From an uncultured Prevotella sp. (lineage in GTDB: Bacteria; Bacteroidota; Bacteroidia; Bacteroidales; Bacteroidaceae): DNA of 34,775 nucleotides. The translations under genes and the position numbers were made by a program. Position 1 is the stretch's first letter, and every line of letters starts with the position of its first letter. The stretch covers positions 1 through 34,775 of the forward strand of contig CAJKDU010000025.1 of NCBI GenBank assembly GCA_905198745.1. Direction: 5' to 3'. The notes beneath the pieces were generated by a model that saw only the letters and a program-made list of their open reading frames with translations, ran no database searches and was not told the origin of the DNA. This document shows positions 8,709 through 16,216 of this stretch, in pieces.

Positions 8709-9839
8709 TTATTCGATTACAATCTTGTTGTCGTTCATGCTGAACTTCAGGTTTGACACCTCTTTCAGCAGACTGAGTGTGTAGCCTAATTTCTCATCGC
8801 GGAGCAGGGCACCCGTGAATTTGCGGCCTTTCATACGAGGTGAAGCGTACTCGAACTCTACGCCATACCACAAAGACAGCTGGCGGGTGATGACCTGCAT
8901 GGGCACGTCATTGAACTCATAGATGCCACTTGCCCACGATGTGAAGATCCGTGCATCCACTTGGCTGACACTTCCATCGGCTCCATTACCGAAGGACACC
9001 TGTTCGCCGCTGTTGAGATAAGTGGTTGAATGAAGGTAAGTTACGCCCACCTTTCCCGATTCTACCGTGACGGTAACGGGCTTGCCTTTGTGTGCGGAGA
9101 CATTAAACCTGGTGCCGAGCACGGTCACCTTGCAGCCGTTGGCACATTCCACGGTGAATGGTCTCTTGTCGTCGTGTGTCACGTCAAACAGTGCTTCTCC
9201 CTTGAGCTTCACATCGCGCTTGTCACCCCCAATGGGATAGACAATCTCTGAACCGGAAGCCAAGGTGATGTTTGTGCCGTCGCTAAGCACAATCTTATAG
9301 GTGCTTCCCTCCTTCACACTCACCTTATTATATACGGGCTGGGCTGTGTGGGCGAAATAAACAATCTTGCCGTTCCTGTTTTCGCACACCACTTTGCCGT
9401 CTTTGCCTTTGAGTTGTGAGGTCTGCGTGCCGTCTACTTCTATGTCTTCGCCTGTGGTCAGCGTAATGACTGCATGATTCTGTGCCTGTGTTTGCATCAC
9501 GGCCGTCATGGTCATCTCGGGTTGACGAAGGCGGAGTGTGTAGATAAGGGTGGCAGATACAGCCATGATGAGGATGGCGGCTACTGATGCGGTCCAAGCC
9601 ACAAGATGCCTGCGCTTGCTCCTTGTCACTCGTTCCTGCATGCGCCTCCAGGCTTCTTCCTTGTTCAGGCGTTTCAATGCATCGGCTTGTATTTCTGTCT
9701 TGTGAAGTTGTATGAACGTGTCCACAACCTTCCTGTTATGTTCGGAAGCCTGCATAAAATCCCGTATTTCGCCCAGTTCTTTTGGCGAAATATTCCGTTC
9801 GGCATATTTCTTCAGCAAGAATAAGATTCTGTCTTCCAT
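8709..9839 (-). CDS. FecR-family anti-sigma factor
   Basis: This 376-residue inner-membrane protein has a cytoplasmic N-terminal anti-sigma segment (about 1-78), one transmembrane helix (about 80-102, after SKRRH), a periplasmic FecR domain (about 165-290, including VKEGSTYKIVLSDGT, GEALFDVTHD and VTVLGTRFNVSA) and a C-terminal STN-like DUF4974 domain (about 305-376, FNDVPMQVITRQLSLWYGVEF). Known FecR proteins hold an ECF sigma factor inactive until the STN domain of a loaded TonB transporter contacts the periplasmic part. The gene lies between its presumed sigma factor (77 bases upstream) and the STN-type SusC. All domains look intact, so the damage in this regulatory circuit lies in the transporter and not in the anti-sigma factor. 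Confidence 0.92.
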   Translation of the reverse strand: MEDRILFLLKKYAERNISPKELGEIRDFMQASEHNRKVVDTFIQLHKTEIQADALKRLNKEEAWRRMQERVTRSKRRHLVAWTASVAAILIMAVSATLIYTLRLRQPEMTMTAVMQTQAQNHAVITLTTGEDIEVDGTQTSQLKGKDGKVVCENRNGKIVYFAHTAQPVYNKVSVKEGSTYKIVLSDGTNITLASGSEIVYPIGGDKRDVKLKGEALFDVTHDDKRPFTVECANGCKVTVLGTRFNVSAHKGKPVTVTVESGKVGVTYLHSTTYLNSGEQVSFGNGADGSVSQVDARIFTSWASGIYEFNDVPMQVITRQLSLWYGVEFEYASPRMKGRKFTGALLRDEKLGYTLSLLKEVSNLKFSMNDNKIVIE

Positions 9840-9899
9840 TTTGTCTCTCTTTTTACCCTATAGAGTGGCAATATGGAGAAATGGGTGACAGGGGAAAGA

Positions 9900-9918
9900 A
9901 ACTTTTTTCAAAAAAGTT
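9900..9918. repeat. A/T palindrome at the sigma-fecR junction
   Basis: Arms 9900-9908 (AACTTTTTT) and 9910-9918 (AAAAAAGTT) are perfect complements around one base. The stop codon of the sigma gene lies in the right arm. The stem is weak in RNA and is followed on the minus strand by no long T run, so it is at most a partial attenuator or a processing site. Confidence 0.4.
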
Positions 9919-10477
9919 AGAAAAAAGGCAACAACATGAGCGTTCCTTCACGGCGCAACACTTTCATGGCGAGTCTGAGATGTGTTTTCACGGTGTTGAC
10001 CGAGATACCCAACTCTTCTGCCACCTGCTTGTAGTGCTTGTCGTTGATGATGATTTCAGTGAGCACTTCATGTTCCATGGGCGAGAGCTTTTCCAGTGTG
10101 GCATGTAGCCGCAGGCGCTTCTCGTTGATTTCCTCCTCCGAAAAGCCTTCGTCCCATGAGGCATACGATTCCTTTTCCAGTTCTTCCACGTCTTCATAAA
10201 GTCCGTGTTTGCGGGCGTAAGCCAAACTTTGGTTTCTGACGGCGAAGAACAGGTACATGCCCAGTTGGGTGATGTTTTGGTAGAGACGCTTTTCCCAAAT
10301 GCGGATGAACAGGTCTTGCACGATGTCTTCCGACTCCAGTTCCTGTTCCGTAAACTGCACGGAATAGATACAAAGCGGCATGTAGTAGATGTCGAATATC
10401 TCTTTCAGAGCGGTTTCGTCACCCACTTTCAATCTTTCTAATAGCCGGTTGTCGCGTTCTGCGTTCTGGACAGTCAT
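9917..10477 (-). CDS. ECF RNA polymerase sigma factor (sigma-70 family)
   Basis: This 186-residue protein has the two-domain ECF layout: sigma region 2 at about 24-90 (ALKEIFDIYYMPLCIYS, then SEDIVQDLFIRIWEK) and region 4 at about 122-175 with the helix-turn-helix YKQVAEELGISVNTVKTHL. It lacks sigma regions 1 and 3. This is the Bacteroidota group paired with FecR proteins, which recruits RNA polymerase to the linked uptake operon. It is the first gene of the minus-strand operon and has an exact consensus housekeeping promoter only about 20 bases upstream of its start. Basal expression is therefore probably constitutive, with activity controlled by the FecR protein encoded next. Confidence 0.94.
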   Translation of the reverse strand: MTVQNAERDNRLLERLKVGDETALKEIFDIYYMPLCIYSVQFTEQELESEDIVQDLFIRIWEKRLYQNITQLGMYLFFAVRNQSLAYARKHGLYEDVEELEKESYASWDEGFSEEEINEKRLRLHATLEKLSPMEHEVLTEIIINDKHYKQVAEELGISVNTVKTHLRLAMKVLRREGTLMLLPFF

Positions 10478-10502
10478 GTGTGTAGACCCTGTGTTTGGAT
10501 TG

Positions 10503-10533
10503 CAAAGTTAGTGTAATTGTTTGATAATACAAA
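10503..10533 (-). promoter_or_regulatory. Consensus Bacteroidota promoter for the sigma-FecR-SusCD operon
   Basis: On the minus strand TTTG (10533-10530), exactly 19 bases, then TAACTTTG (10510-10503): a perfect match to the primary sigma consensus of Bacteroidota. Transcription should begin about 20 bases before the sigma-factor ATG. Confidence 0.8.
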
Positions 10534-10588
10534 GGTTAACCCTATATAAATGCAGTATAATCCGCAAGAGTCTCATCCGAAAGGGCAT

Positions 10589-10626
10589 AGAAAAAGCCAC
10601 TCTACAGATCACCTGCCGAGTGGCTT
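10589..10626 (-). terminator. Factor-independent terminator after the TlpA-like gene
   Basis: A perfect 9-bp stem (arms 10594-10602 and 10618-10626, AAGCCACTC and complement, 15-base loop) is followed on the minus strand by five T. It lies 26 bases after the stop codon at 10653. Confidence 0.8.
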
Positions 10627-10652
10627 GTCTTCTTTACAAATAAAAATTATTC

Positions 10653-11774
10653 TTAAAGAGAGAGAGAGTCAATGTAAGTGTACATGGCTGGATCAGAGCC
10701 TTCACATCGCTTGGCAATCTTGCCGTCGGGAGCGATAAGGATGAATGTTGGGAATCCGGATACGCCATACAATGTAGACACGCCGTCCTTTTCCTCGTTT
10801 TTCACCTGTGTCCAGGTCATGGCATGTTGTTTCACGGCAGCCTTCCACTTGGCTTCAGTATCGTCGCAGTCGATGCTGACGATTTCGAATTTGCCGTTCT
10901 TGCTGTTCTTATTGTAGCACTCCTTCATGTCGGGCAGCGCCTTGATGCACCATCCGCACCATGAACCCCAGAAGTCGAGCAGCACATATTTGCCGCGCAG
11001 GCTTGAGAGCTTGAAGTCCTTGCCGTTGATGTCTTTCAGTGTGAAGTCGGGAGCCACGGTTCCCTCAGCGGTCTTCTTTTCCTTTTCTTTCAGCTTGGCC
11101 AGTTGTTCAGCCATTTCCAAAGCAGGCTTGTAGTAGGCTGCGAAAGCGCTCTTCTGCACTTCCGGTGTCAGCATGTTGACGGCGGCTATGATGTCCTTGC
11201 ACTGAGGAATGAGGTAGCAGGTAGCCTCTTCGTTGCCGTGAGCCTTGATATAGCTCATCACGAAGTCCTTCCTTTCCTTGTCTACTACAAGCAGTTTGCC
11301 TTGTATTTCAGTGGCGAGCTTTTCCTTTTCCTCGTCTGTCTTCAGCGTCTTCACCTTGGTGTAATATTCTTCCATCAATGCGTTGCTCTTCTGTATAATG
11401 GGGTCGAGTTGGTCGCAGATGCTGTTTACCTTGTCATAGAGAGGTGTGCCGCCGAAGTGGTAGGTCTTGAAGTTACCCCACAGTTTCAGGGGTTGGTTAG
11501 GCATGGTGAACACCTGCATATGGGCGTTGTGGTTGCCGGGTTCCATGATGATGTAGTTGCCGAGAGCCTTCTGGTTGGCATCGCTATATTCGAAAGCACC
11601 GTTGCTTACGGCTACGGTGTCTTGTTTCAGTCCGTTATCGGTTCTTTGGGCAACGATGATGTTGCTTTTCGTGTATCCGTCGAGCTTACCCGAAATTTTT
11701 ACTTGTGCGTTGGCACTGCCTGCTGTCAGCATCATGGCTGCAGCGAGGGCAACGGAATAAAATCCTTTTTTCAT
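10653..11774 (-). CDS. Secreted TlpA/ResA-like thiol-disulfide oxidoreductase with DUF4369-type N-terminus
   Basis: This 373-residue protein has a signal peptide ending near residue 23 (SANAQ). Residues about 25-110 form a beta-rich domain like the DUF4369 domain often found in Bacteroidota TlpA proteins (KISGKLDGYTKSNIIVA). Residues 125-235 are a charged helical linker, and 238-373 a thioredoxin-like domain with entry APDFTLKDINGKDF, the redox motif WCGWC (Cys273, Cys276) and the cis-proline loop FPT (Pro342). It should act in the periplasm as a reductant or disulfide exchanger. It has its own terminator and is separated from the sigma-factor operon by that operon's promoter, so it is likely a single-gene unit. 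It is much shorter than the other thioredoxin-domain protein in the window (656 residues) and not a copy of it. Confidence 0.88.
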   Translation of the reverse strand: MKKGFYSVALAAAMMLTAGSANAQVKISGKLDGYTKSNIIVAQRTDNGLKQDTVAVSNGAFEYSDANQKALGNYIIMEPGNHNAHMQVFTMPNQPLKLWGNFKTYHFGGTPLYDKVNSICDQLDPIIQKSNALMEEYYTKVKTLKTDEEKEKLATEIQGKLLVVDKERKDFVMSYIKAHGNEEATCYLIPQCKDIIAAVNMLTPEVQKSAFAAYYKPALEMAEQLAKLKEKEKKTAEGTVAPDFTLKDINGKDFKLSSLRGKYVLLDFWGSWCGWCIKALPDMKECYNKNSKNGKFEIVSIDCDDTEAKWKAAVKQHAMTWTQVKNEEKDGVSTLYGVSGFPTFILIAPDGKIAKRCEGSDPAMYTYIDSLSL

Positions 11775-12116
11775 TGTTTTCTGTTCTTTATGATTGATAT
11801 TCTCTTTTCTTCTTTTCAGGAGCCTGCATTTCTGCCCAGTTCTATATATAAGACTCTTTTACCCTCATTTTGGGTACGGCCTTTATTTCTTTTTTACAAA
11901 AAAAGTACTTTAGTAACTATTCAGAGCTACTAATGTACTCGTTTTTCAGTGAATCTTAACACTTCTGCCGGGCGCATGCGAATGATATTTATGGCAAGGG
12001 ATCATGTTTTCTGATGAGCTTCTTTACGTTTGCATGCCTGTGGCGTGCAGTTTCAGTGATGCCCTGTCTTTCTCCATTTGTTCTTCTGCCGGTCTGATCG
12101 AAGATTTCCAAACGGC
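11775..12116. other. Intergenic region upstream of the TlpA-like gene
   Basis: No gene is supported. I looked for a TTTG-N19-TAnnTTTG promoter facing the TlpA-like gene and found none that fits; the nearest candidate is a TAC followed by a run of T at about 11896-11906. A small hairpin (12031-12038 with 12042-12049, one mismatch) is present. Open frames here are antisense continuations of metG or under 20 codons. Confidence 0.4.
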
Positions 12117-12152
12117 AAAAAGAAAAGGGAGAATTCGCGTCATTCTCCCTTT
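12117..12152 (-). terminator. Factor-independent terminator after metG
   Basis: A perfect 11-bp stem (arms 12142-12152 and 12124-12134, AAAGGGAGAAT and complement, 7-base loop) is followed on the minus strand by a T-rich tract (12126-12117). It starts 33 bases after the metG stop codon. Confidence 0.85.
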
Positions 12153-12185
12153 CCCCATTCCTAATTATGTGTGTGTTCCTCAGTC

Positions 12186-14231
12186 TTATCCAACTTGGCT
12201 GCCGGGCTTCACGTTGCCCAGCACAGAGGTGACGTTGAGCGTTCCGTCGAAGTTCACGGCAGAAAGAATCATGCCTTGGCTCTCGATGCCCATCATCTTG
12301 CGAGGGGCAAAGTTGGCCACGAAGAGCACGTCCTTGCCGATGAGCTGCTCAGGTTCATAGTAGGCAGCAATGCCGCTGAGGATAGTGCGGTCGGTGCCGC
12401 TGCCGTCGTCTATGGTGAACTGCAGCAGTTTCTTCGATTTCTTGACCTTCTGGCAGTCCTTGATGTGGGCCACGCGGATGTCGAGTTTCTCGAAGTCCTC
12501 AAAGCTGCAGGTCTGCTTCACGGGTTCTGCCTTGTAGTTGGCAGCTGCGTTGGCTTTCTTGGTGTCTTCCAGTTTCTGGAGCTGTGCGTTGATGGCGTCG
12601 TCTTCTATCTTCTCGAAGAGCAGTGAAGGCTCGGCGAGTTGGTGTCCGGGCTGGAGCAGGTCGGTAGAACCCAACTGGTTCCAGTCGAAGTCGCTCATGT
12701 TGAGCATCTTGCGGAGTTTGTCGCTGCTGAACGGCAGGAATGGCTCAAAGGCGATGGCGAGGTTTGCCACCAGCTGGAGCGAGATGTAGAGGATGGTCTC
12801 CACGCGCTTCGGGTCTGTCTTCCATACCTTCCAGGGTTCACACTCCGTGATATATTTGTTGCCGATGCGTGCCAGGTTCATGGCTTCCTTTTGTGCGTCG
12901 CGGAACTTGAATATGTCGAGCAGGTCTTCCACCTTCTTCTTCACGTCCTTGAATTCCTCGAGTGCCTGATGGTCCACCTCCTGCAGTTCGCCGCAGGCAG
13001 GCACCACGCCGTTCCAGTATTTCTTGGTGAGTTGCAGGGCACGGTTCACGAAGTTGCCGTACACAGCCACCAGTTCGTTGTTGTTGCGGTCCTGGAAGTC
13101 TTTCCAGGTGAAGTTGTTGTCCTTGGTCTCGGGTGCGTTGGCGGTGAGCACATAGCGCAGCACGTCCTGCTTGCCGGGGAAGTCAACGAGGTATTCGTGA
13201 AGCCATACGGCCCAGTTGCGTGAAGTGGAAATCTTGTCGTTCTCCAGGTTCAGGAACTCGTTGGCGGGCACGTTGTCGGGCAGGATATAGTCGCCGTGAG
13301 CCTTGAGCATGGTGGGGAACACGATGCAGTGGAACACGATGTTGTCCTTGCCGATGAAGTGCACCAGTCGTGTCTCAGGGTCTTTCCACCACTTCTCCCA
13401 TGAGTCGGGCAGCAGTTCCTTGGTGTTTGAGATGTAGCCGATAGGGGCGTCAAACCACACGTAGAGCACCTTGCCCTCGGCACCTTCCACAGGCACGGGT
13501 ATACCCCAATCCAGGTCGCGTGTCATGGCACGTGGCTGCAAATCCATGTCGAGCCAGCTCTTGCACTGTCCGTACACGTTGGGGCGCCATTCCTTGTGGC
13601 CTTCGAGAATCCATTGCTTGAGCCAGTCTTGGTATTCGTTCAGTGGCAGATACCAGTTCTTGGTCTCCTTCAGCACGGGTTGCGAACCGCTGATGGTGCT
13701 GTGCGGGTTGATGAGTTCGGTCGGGTCGAGGTCCTGTCCGCACTTCTCGCACTGGTCGCCATAGGCGTGTGGGTTGTGGCAGTGTGGACATTCGCCCATG
13801 ATATATCGGTCGGCGAGGAACTGGTGTGCCTCCTCGTCATAATATTGCTTGGTGGTTTTCTCGATGAGCTTGCCGTCGTCGTAGAGTTTCTTGAAGAAGT
13901 CGGAAGCCAGTTTGTTGTGGGTCTCCGATGTGGTACGGCTGTAGATGTCGAAACTGATGCCGAACTCCTCGAAGCTCTTCTTGATCATGTTGTGGTAGCG
14001 GTCCACGATGTCCTGTGGCGTGCATCCCTCTTTCTTGGCGCGGATGGTGATGGGCACTCCGTGCTCGTCGGAGCCTCCGATGAAGATGACGTCCTGTTTT
14101 TTCAGACGGAGATAGCGCACATAGATGTCGGCAGGCACGTAGACGCCTGCCAGGTGACCGATGTGCACACCGCCGTTGGCATAGGGAAGTGCTGCCGTCA
14201 CGGTGGTGCGTTTGTATTTCTTCTGTTCCAT
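12186..14231 (-). CDS. metG: Methionyl-tRNA synthetase with C-terminal tRNA-binding domain
   Basis: This 681-residue class I synthetase attaches methionine to initiator and elongator tRNA-Met in the cytoplasm. Visible motifs are the ATP-binding HIGH signature (HIGH at 23-26 in PYANGGVHIGHL), a zinc knuckle with Cys149/Cys152/Cys162/Cys165 (CPHC and CEKC), the second ATP signature KISTS (334-338) followed by RN, an anticodon-binding helical domain (about 390-545), and a C-terminal OB-fold tRNA-binding domain (about 575-681, with FEKLDIRVAHI and NFAPRKMMGIESQGMIL). Length and domain order are normal for the Bacteroidota enzyme. It lies 152 bases downstream of the radical SAM gene on the same strand and is followed by its own terminator. 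Confidence 0.98.
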   Translation of the reverse strand: MEQKKYKRTTVTAALPYANGGVHIGHLAGVYVPADIYVRYLRLKKQDVIFIGGSDEHGVPITIRAKKEGCTPQDIVDRYHNMIKKSFEEFGISFDIYSRTTSETHNKLASDFFKKLYDDGKLIEKTTKQYYDEEAHQFLADRYIMGECPHCHNPHAYGDQCEKCGQDLDPTELINPHSTISGSQPVLKETKNWYLPLNEYQDWLKQWILEGHKEWRPNVYGQCKSWLDMDLQPRAMTRDLDWGIPVPVEGAEGKVLYVWFDAPIGYISNTKELLPDSWEKWWKDPETRLVHFIGKDNIVFHCIVFPTMLKAHGDYILPDNVPANEFLNLENDKISTSRNWAVWLHEYLVDFPGKQDVLRYVLTANAPETKDNNFTWKDFQDRNNNELVAVYGNFVNRALQLTKKYWNGVVPACGELQEVDHQALEEFKDVKKKVEDLLDIFKFRDAQKEAMNLARIGNKYITECEPWKVWKTDPKRVETILYISLQLVANLAIAFEPFLPFSSDKLRKMLNMSDFDWNQLGSTDLLQPGHQLAEPSLLFEKIEDDAINAQLQKLEDTKKANAAANYKAEPVKQTCSFEDFEKLDIRVAHIKDCQKVKKSKKLLQFTIDDGSGTDRTILSGIAAYYEPEQLIGKDVLFVANFAPRKMMGIESQGMILSAVNFDGTLNVTSVLGNVKPGSQVG

Positions 14232-14260
14232 GAATTGTTATGTTTTTATTGTTTTGCGTG

Positions 14261-14268
14261 CAAAAGTA
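14261..14268 (-). promoter_or_regulatory. metG: Possible -7 element for metG
   Basis: The minus strand reads TACTTTTG, matching TAnnTTTG, 29 bases before the metG start codon. No TTTG is found 19-21 bases upstream, so this is a weak candidate; metG may instead be read through from the radical SAM gene. Confidence 0.35.
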
Positions 14269-14383
14269 CTAATTTTTTGAGAGATATGCCTGTTTCTTCC
14301 AGGGTTATTTTATGGCATGTTCCCAAGTTTCTATGTCTATGGCGATTTGCAGGCATAAGCAATTGATAGGCTTGCCTGCTTCG

Positions 14384-15574
14384 TCACATGATGTCTGCCG
14401 CCGAACCTCCGTCGGCAATGGCTTGCTTCATCTTTTCCATGTATGGTGCCACGTGGGCAAAGAATTGGCGGTAGCCGCGGCACAGGTAGTTCAGTCCAGG
14501 TTCGCCGTCGGCGCTCACGGCAAAGCGGTTTTTCGGACACTCGCCGTGGCAGGCAAAGCGCCAGGAACACACCCTGCACTGGTGGGGCAGGGCGAGTTTC
14601 ATGCGGCGGAAGTGGTTTTGCATCTCGCCGAACCCCATGGCGGCTATGGGCTGCTCGTGGATGTTGCCCAGCTTATACTCGGGAAACACGAAGTGGTCGC
14701 AGGCATAGAGGTCGCCGTTGCGCTCCAGTGCCAGCGCATTGCCGCAGTTGCGCGACAGTGAGCACACGCCCGGCTCCACGCCGCACCAGTTGGCGAGGGT
14801 GGCGTCGAAGAGTTGCACGAAGTACTCACCGATGTCGTGCTTGCGCCATTCGTCGAACACGGCGCAAGCGAAACTTCCCCACTGTTCGGGTGTCACCGAC
14901 ATGGACGTGAGCCGACAGTCTTCGGGCCGGTCGCCGATGTTGGCAAGTCTTCCGCCGACAGTGCGCTCCACGATGGGTGTGAACTGCAGGTAGTGGCAGC
15001 CGATGGACTTGAAAAAGCGGTAGAATTCCACGGGCTGTGTCACATTCACACTGTTCACCACCGCCATGGCATTCCACATCACGTCGTGCTTGTTGAGCCA
15101 TTCTATGCCTCTTAACACCCTCTCGAACGAGCCTTTGCCACGGTTGTCCTTGCGGTAGCGGTCGTGTACGGCTTGCGGTCCGTCTATAGAGACGCCCACC
15201 AGGAAGCCGTTGTCATGGAAAAAGCGTGCCCACTCTTCGGTGATGAGTGTGCCGTTGGTTTGTATGCAGTTGTCTATGCGGTGGTTGCCGGCATACTTGC
15301 GTTGCAGTTGCAGCGCGTGCTCATAGAACGAGATGGGGCGCAGCAGCGGTTCGCCGCCGTGCCAGGTGAAGAGCACGTCCTGTTGTATCTGTGCCTCGAT
15401 GTAGCTTCGGGTGAACTTTTCCAGCGTGGCATCGTCCATGTTCTGGTGCTCGCCATTGGCGTAGAGCCCGTCCTTTTCGAGATAGTAGCAGTATTCGCAA
15501 TGCAGGTTGCAGGCGGCGCCGGCAGGTTTCAGCATCACGTAGAGAGGGTGTGCAAAGGGTGATATGGTATTCAT
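14384..15574 (-). CDS. Anaerobic sulfatase-maturating enzyme-type radical SAM protein
   Basis: This 396-residue cytoplasmic enzyme has the radical SAM cluster motif CNLHCEYC (Cys22, Cys26, Cys29) near the N-terminus, then HGGEPLL and the SAM-barrel strands. A C-terminal SPASM domain has multiple cysteines (CSLSRNCGNALALERNGDLYAC in outline, then CRVCSWRFACHGECPKNRF) that hold auxiliary iron-sulfur clusters. This layout matches anSME/ChuR-type enzymes, which convert a cysteine or serine of type I sulfatases to the catalytic formylglycine. In gut Bacteroidota this activity is needed to use sulfated host glycans. No sulfatase gene lies in the window, so its clients must be elsewhere; another peptide-modifying SPASM role cannot be excluded. 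Its promoter is an exact consensus about 92 bases upstream of the start codon. Confidence 0.88.
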   Translation of the reverse strand: MNTISPFAHPLYVMLKPAGAACNLHCEYCYYLEKDGLYANGEHQNMDDATLEKFTRSYIEAQIQQDVLFTWHGGEPLLRPISFYEHALQLQRKYAGNHRIDNCIQTNGTLITEEWARFFHDNGFLVGVSIDGPQAVHDRYRKDNRGKGSFERVLRGIEWLNKHDVMWNAMAVVNSVNVTQPVEFYRFFKSIGCHYLQFTPIVERTVGGRLANIGDRPEDCRLTSMSVTPEQWGSFACAVFDEWRKHDIGEYFVQLFDATLANWCGVEPGVCSLSRNCGNALALERNGDLYACDHFVFPEYKLGNIHEQPIAAMGFGEMQNHFRRMKLALPHQCRVCSWRFACHGECPKNRFAVSADGEPGLNYLCRGYRQFFAHVAPYMEKMKQAIADGGSAADIM

Positions 15575-15655
15575 TATCTTGTTCGTGGTTTATGTTTTGT
15601 GGAGATAGTGCAAGCGAGCGCAAGGAAGGGTTGTTTTCAGATTACCGGGCATTGC

Positions 15656-15674
15656 CTACCTTATGCAAAGGTAG
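15656..15674. repeat. 7-bp dyad over the radical SAM gene promoter
   Basis: Arms CTACCTT (15656-15662) and AAGGTAG (15668-15674) flank five bases and overlap the -7 element. A related dyad with compensating changes occurs at 15744-15762. Confidence 0.55.
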
Positions 15675-15710
15675 TGCAAAGCGAAGACAATACAAAATAA
15701 AAGAGAACTT
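15664..15710 (-). repeat. Promoter repeat, copy A (inverted relative to copy B at 16217-16264)
   Basis: Read on the minus strand, these 47 bases match 16217-16264 on the plus strand except for two substitutions and a one-T length difference. The repeat contains a complete promoter in each copy, each firing outwards from the intergenic region. Confidence 0.85.
15666..15696 (-). promoter_or_regulatory. Consensus promoter for the radical SAM maturase gene
   Basis: On the minus strand TTTG (15696-15693), 19 bases, TACCTTTG (15673-15666), an exact consensus match. The start codon lies 92 bases downstream, leaving a leader of about 85 bases. Confidence 0.8.
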
Positions 15711-15743
15711 GTTTCGATTTTATTTTTATTGTTGAGATGCCGT

Positions 15744-15762
15744 CTGTCTTATACAAAGACAG
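15744..15762. repeat. Second 7-bp dyad, diverged copy of the promoter dyad
   Basis: Arms CTGTCTT (15744-15750) and AAGACAG (15756-15762) flank five bases. Compared with the dyad at 15656-15674, two positions differ in each arm and pairing is kept. On the minus strand it contains TGTCTTTG, a degraded -7 element without a matching -33. Confidence 0.55.
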
Positions 15763-15871
15763 TGCAAATGAGCGGAACATAAGATAGAAAACACTCAGAA
15801 TGATGTTTGGCAGGTGAAAACGGCAGAGTAGTGACTTGTTAATGGCATGTTTATGGGTCGTCCCAGGCGCC

Positions 15872-15940
15872 GGGCAATGAGTGCCCACGCCGTGGGCATT
15901 CATTGCCCAAAACGGAGAACAGATTTTGGGCACCCGTTTT
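15872..15940. repeat. Long hairpin with overlapping alternative stems (REP-like)
   Basis: Arms 15872-15888 and 15892-15908 pair over 17 positions with one mismatch around a 3-base loop. The right arm overlaps a second perfect 9-bp stem (15904-15912 with 15924-15932), and a 7-bp stem (15909-15915 with 15934-15940) follows. The first two cannot form together. No T run follows on either strand, so it is not an ordinary terminator, and no known promoter in the window transcribes it. Confidence 0.7.
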
Positions 15941-15976
15941 AACATTCTTCAACGGACGTCTTCTTGTCGCGAAAGC

Positions 15977-16024
15977 GTGATAGAGTGATAGATGTATTTG
16001 GCATCTATCACTCATCTATCACTC
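15977..16024. repeat. Cluster of tandem and inverted GTGATAG-type repeats
   Basis: The 12-mer GAGTGATAGATG (15983-15994) is followed by its exact inverse complement (16002-16013), and CATCTATCACT occurs twice in tandem with an 11-base period (16002-16012, 16013-16023). A further GTGATAG lies just to the left (15977-15983), and AAAGTGATAGATAG recurs at about 16071-16084. Confidence 0.75.
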
Positions 16025-16054
16025 TTCTTATGTTGCTTGTTGCCAGATGGTTAA

Positions 16055-16099
16055 GTGACTTTTCGAACCAAAAGTGATAGATAGTGGTGACTTTTCGAA
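16055..16099. repeat. 13-base direct repeat GTGACTTTTCGAA
   Basis: Two exact copies at 16055-16067 and 16087-16099, 32 bases apart. The first copy also forms a 6-bp dyad with AAAAGT just after it. Confidence 0.75.
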
Positions 16100-16110
16100 A
16101 ACTTTTTCCT

Positions 16111-16125
16111 GCGCGCGTGCGCGCG
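16111..16125. repeat. Alternating purine-pyrimidine GC tract
   Basis: Fifteen bases (GCGCGCGTGCGCGCG) of strict purine-pyrimidine alternation, nearly all G and C, in an otherwise A/T-rich intergenic region. Such tracts can adopt Z-form under supercoiling (established); whether this one does is unknown. Confidence 0.7.
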
Positions 16126-16216
16126 AAGAAGGCGCATTTCTGTCCGGTTGCTGCGTTCTTGAGAATAAGGCTGGCGGTCAGGCTTCGCCACTGTCGTGCG
16201 AACAAAAAAGGCAAAC

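Noticed and set aside
12004..12360. 118-codon plus-strand open frame upstream of and antisense to metG
   Set aside because: Half of it is antisense to the conserved metG C-terminus and it crosses the metG terminator hairpin; no protein features.
15977..16024. CRISPR array
   Set aside because: The repeat units are only 11-12 bases, abut each other or are inverted, and have no regular unique spacers; no cas gene is present.
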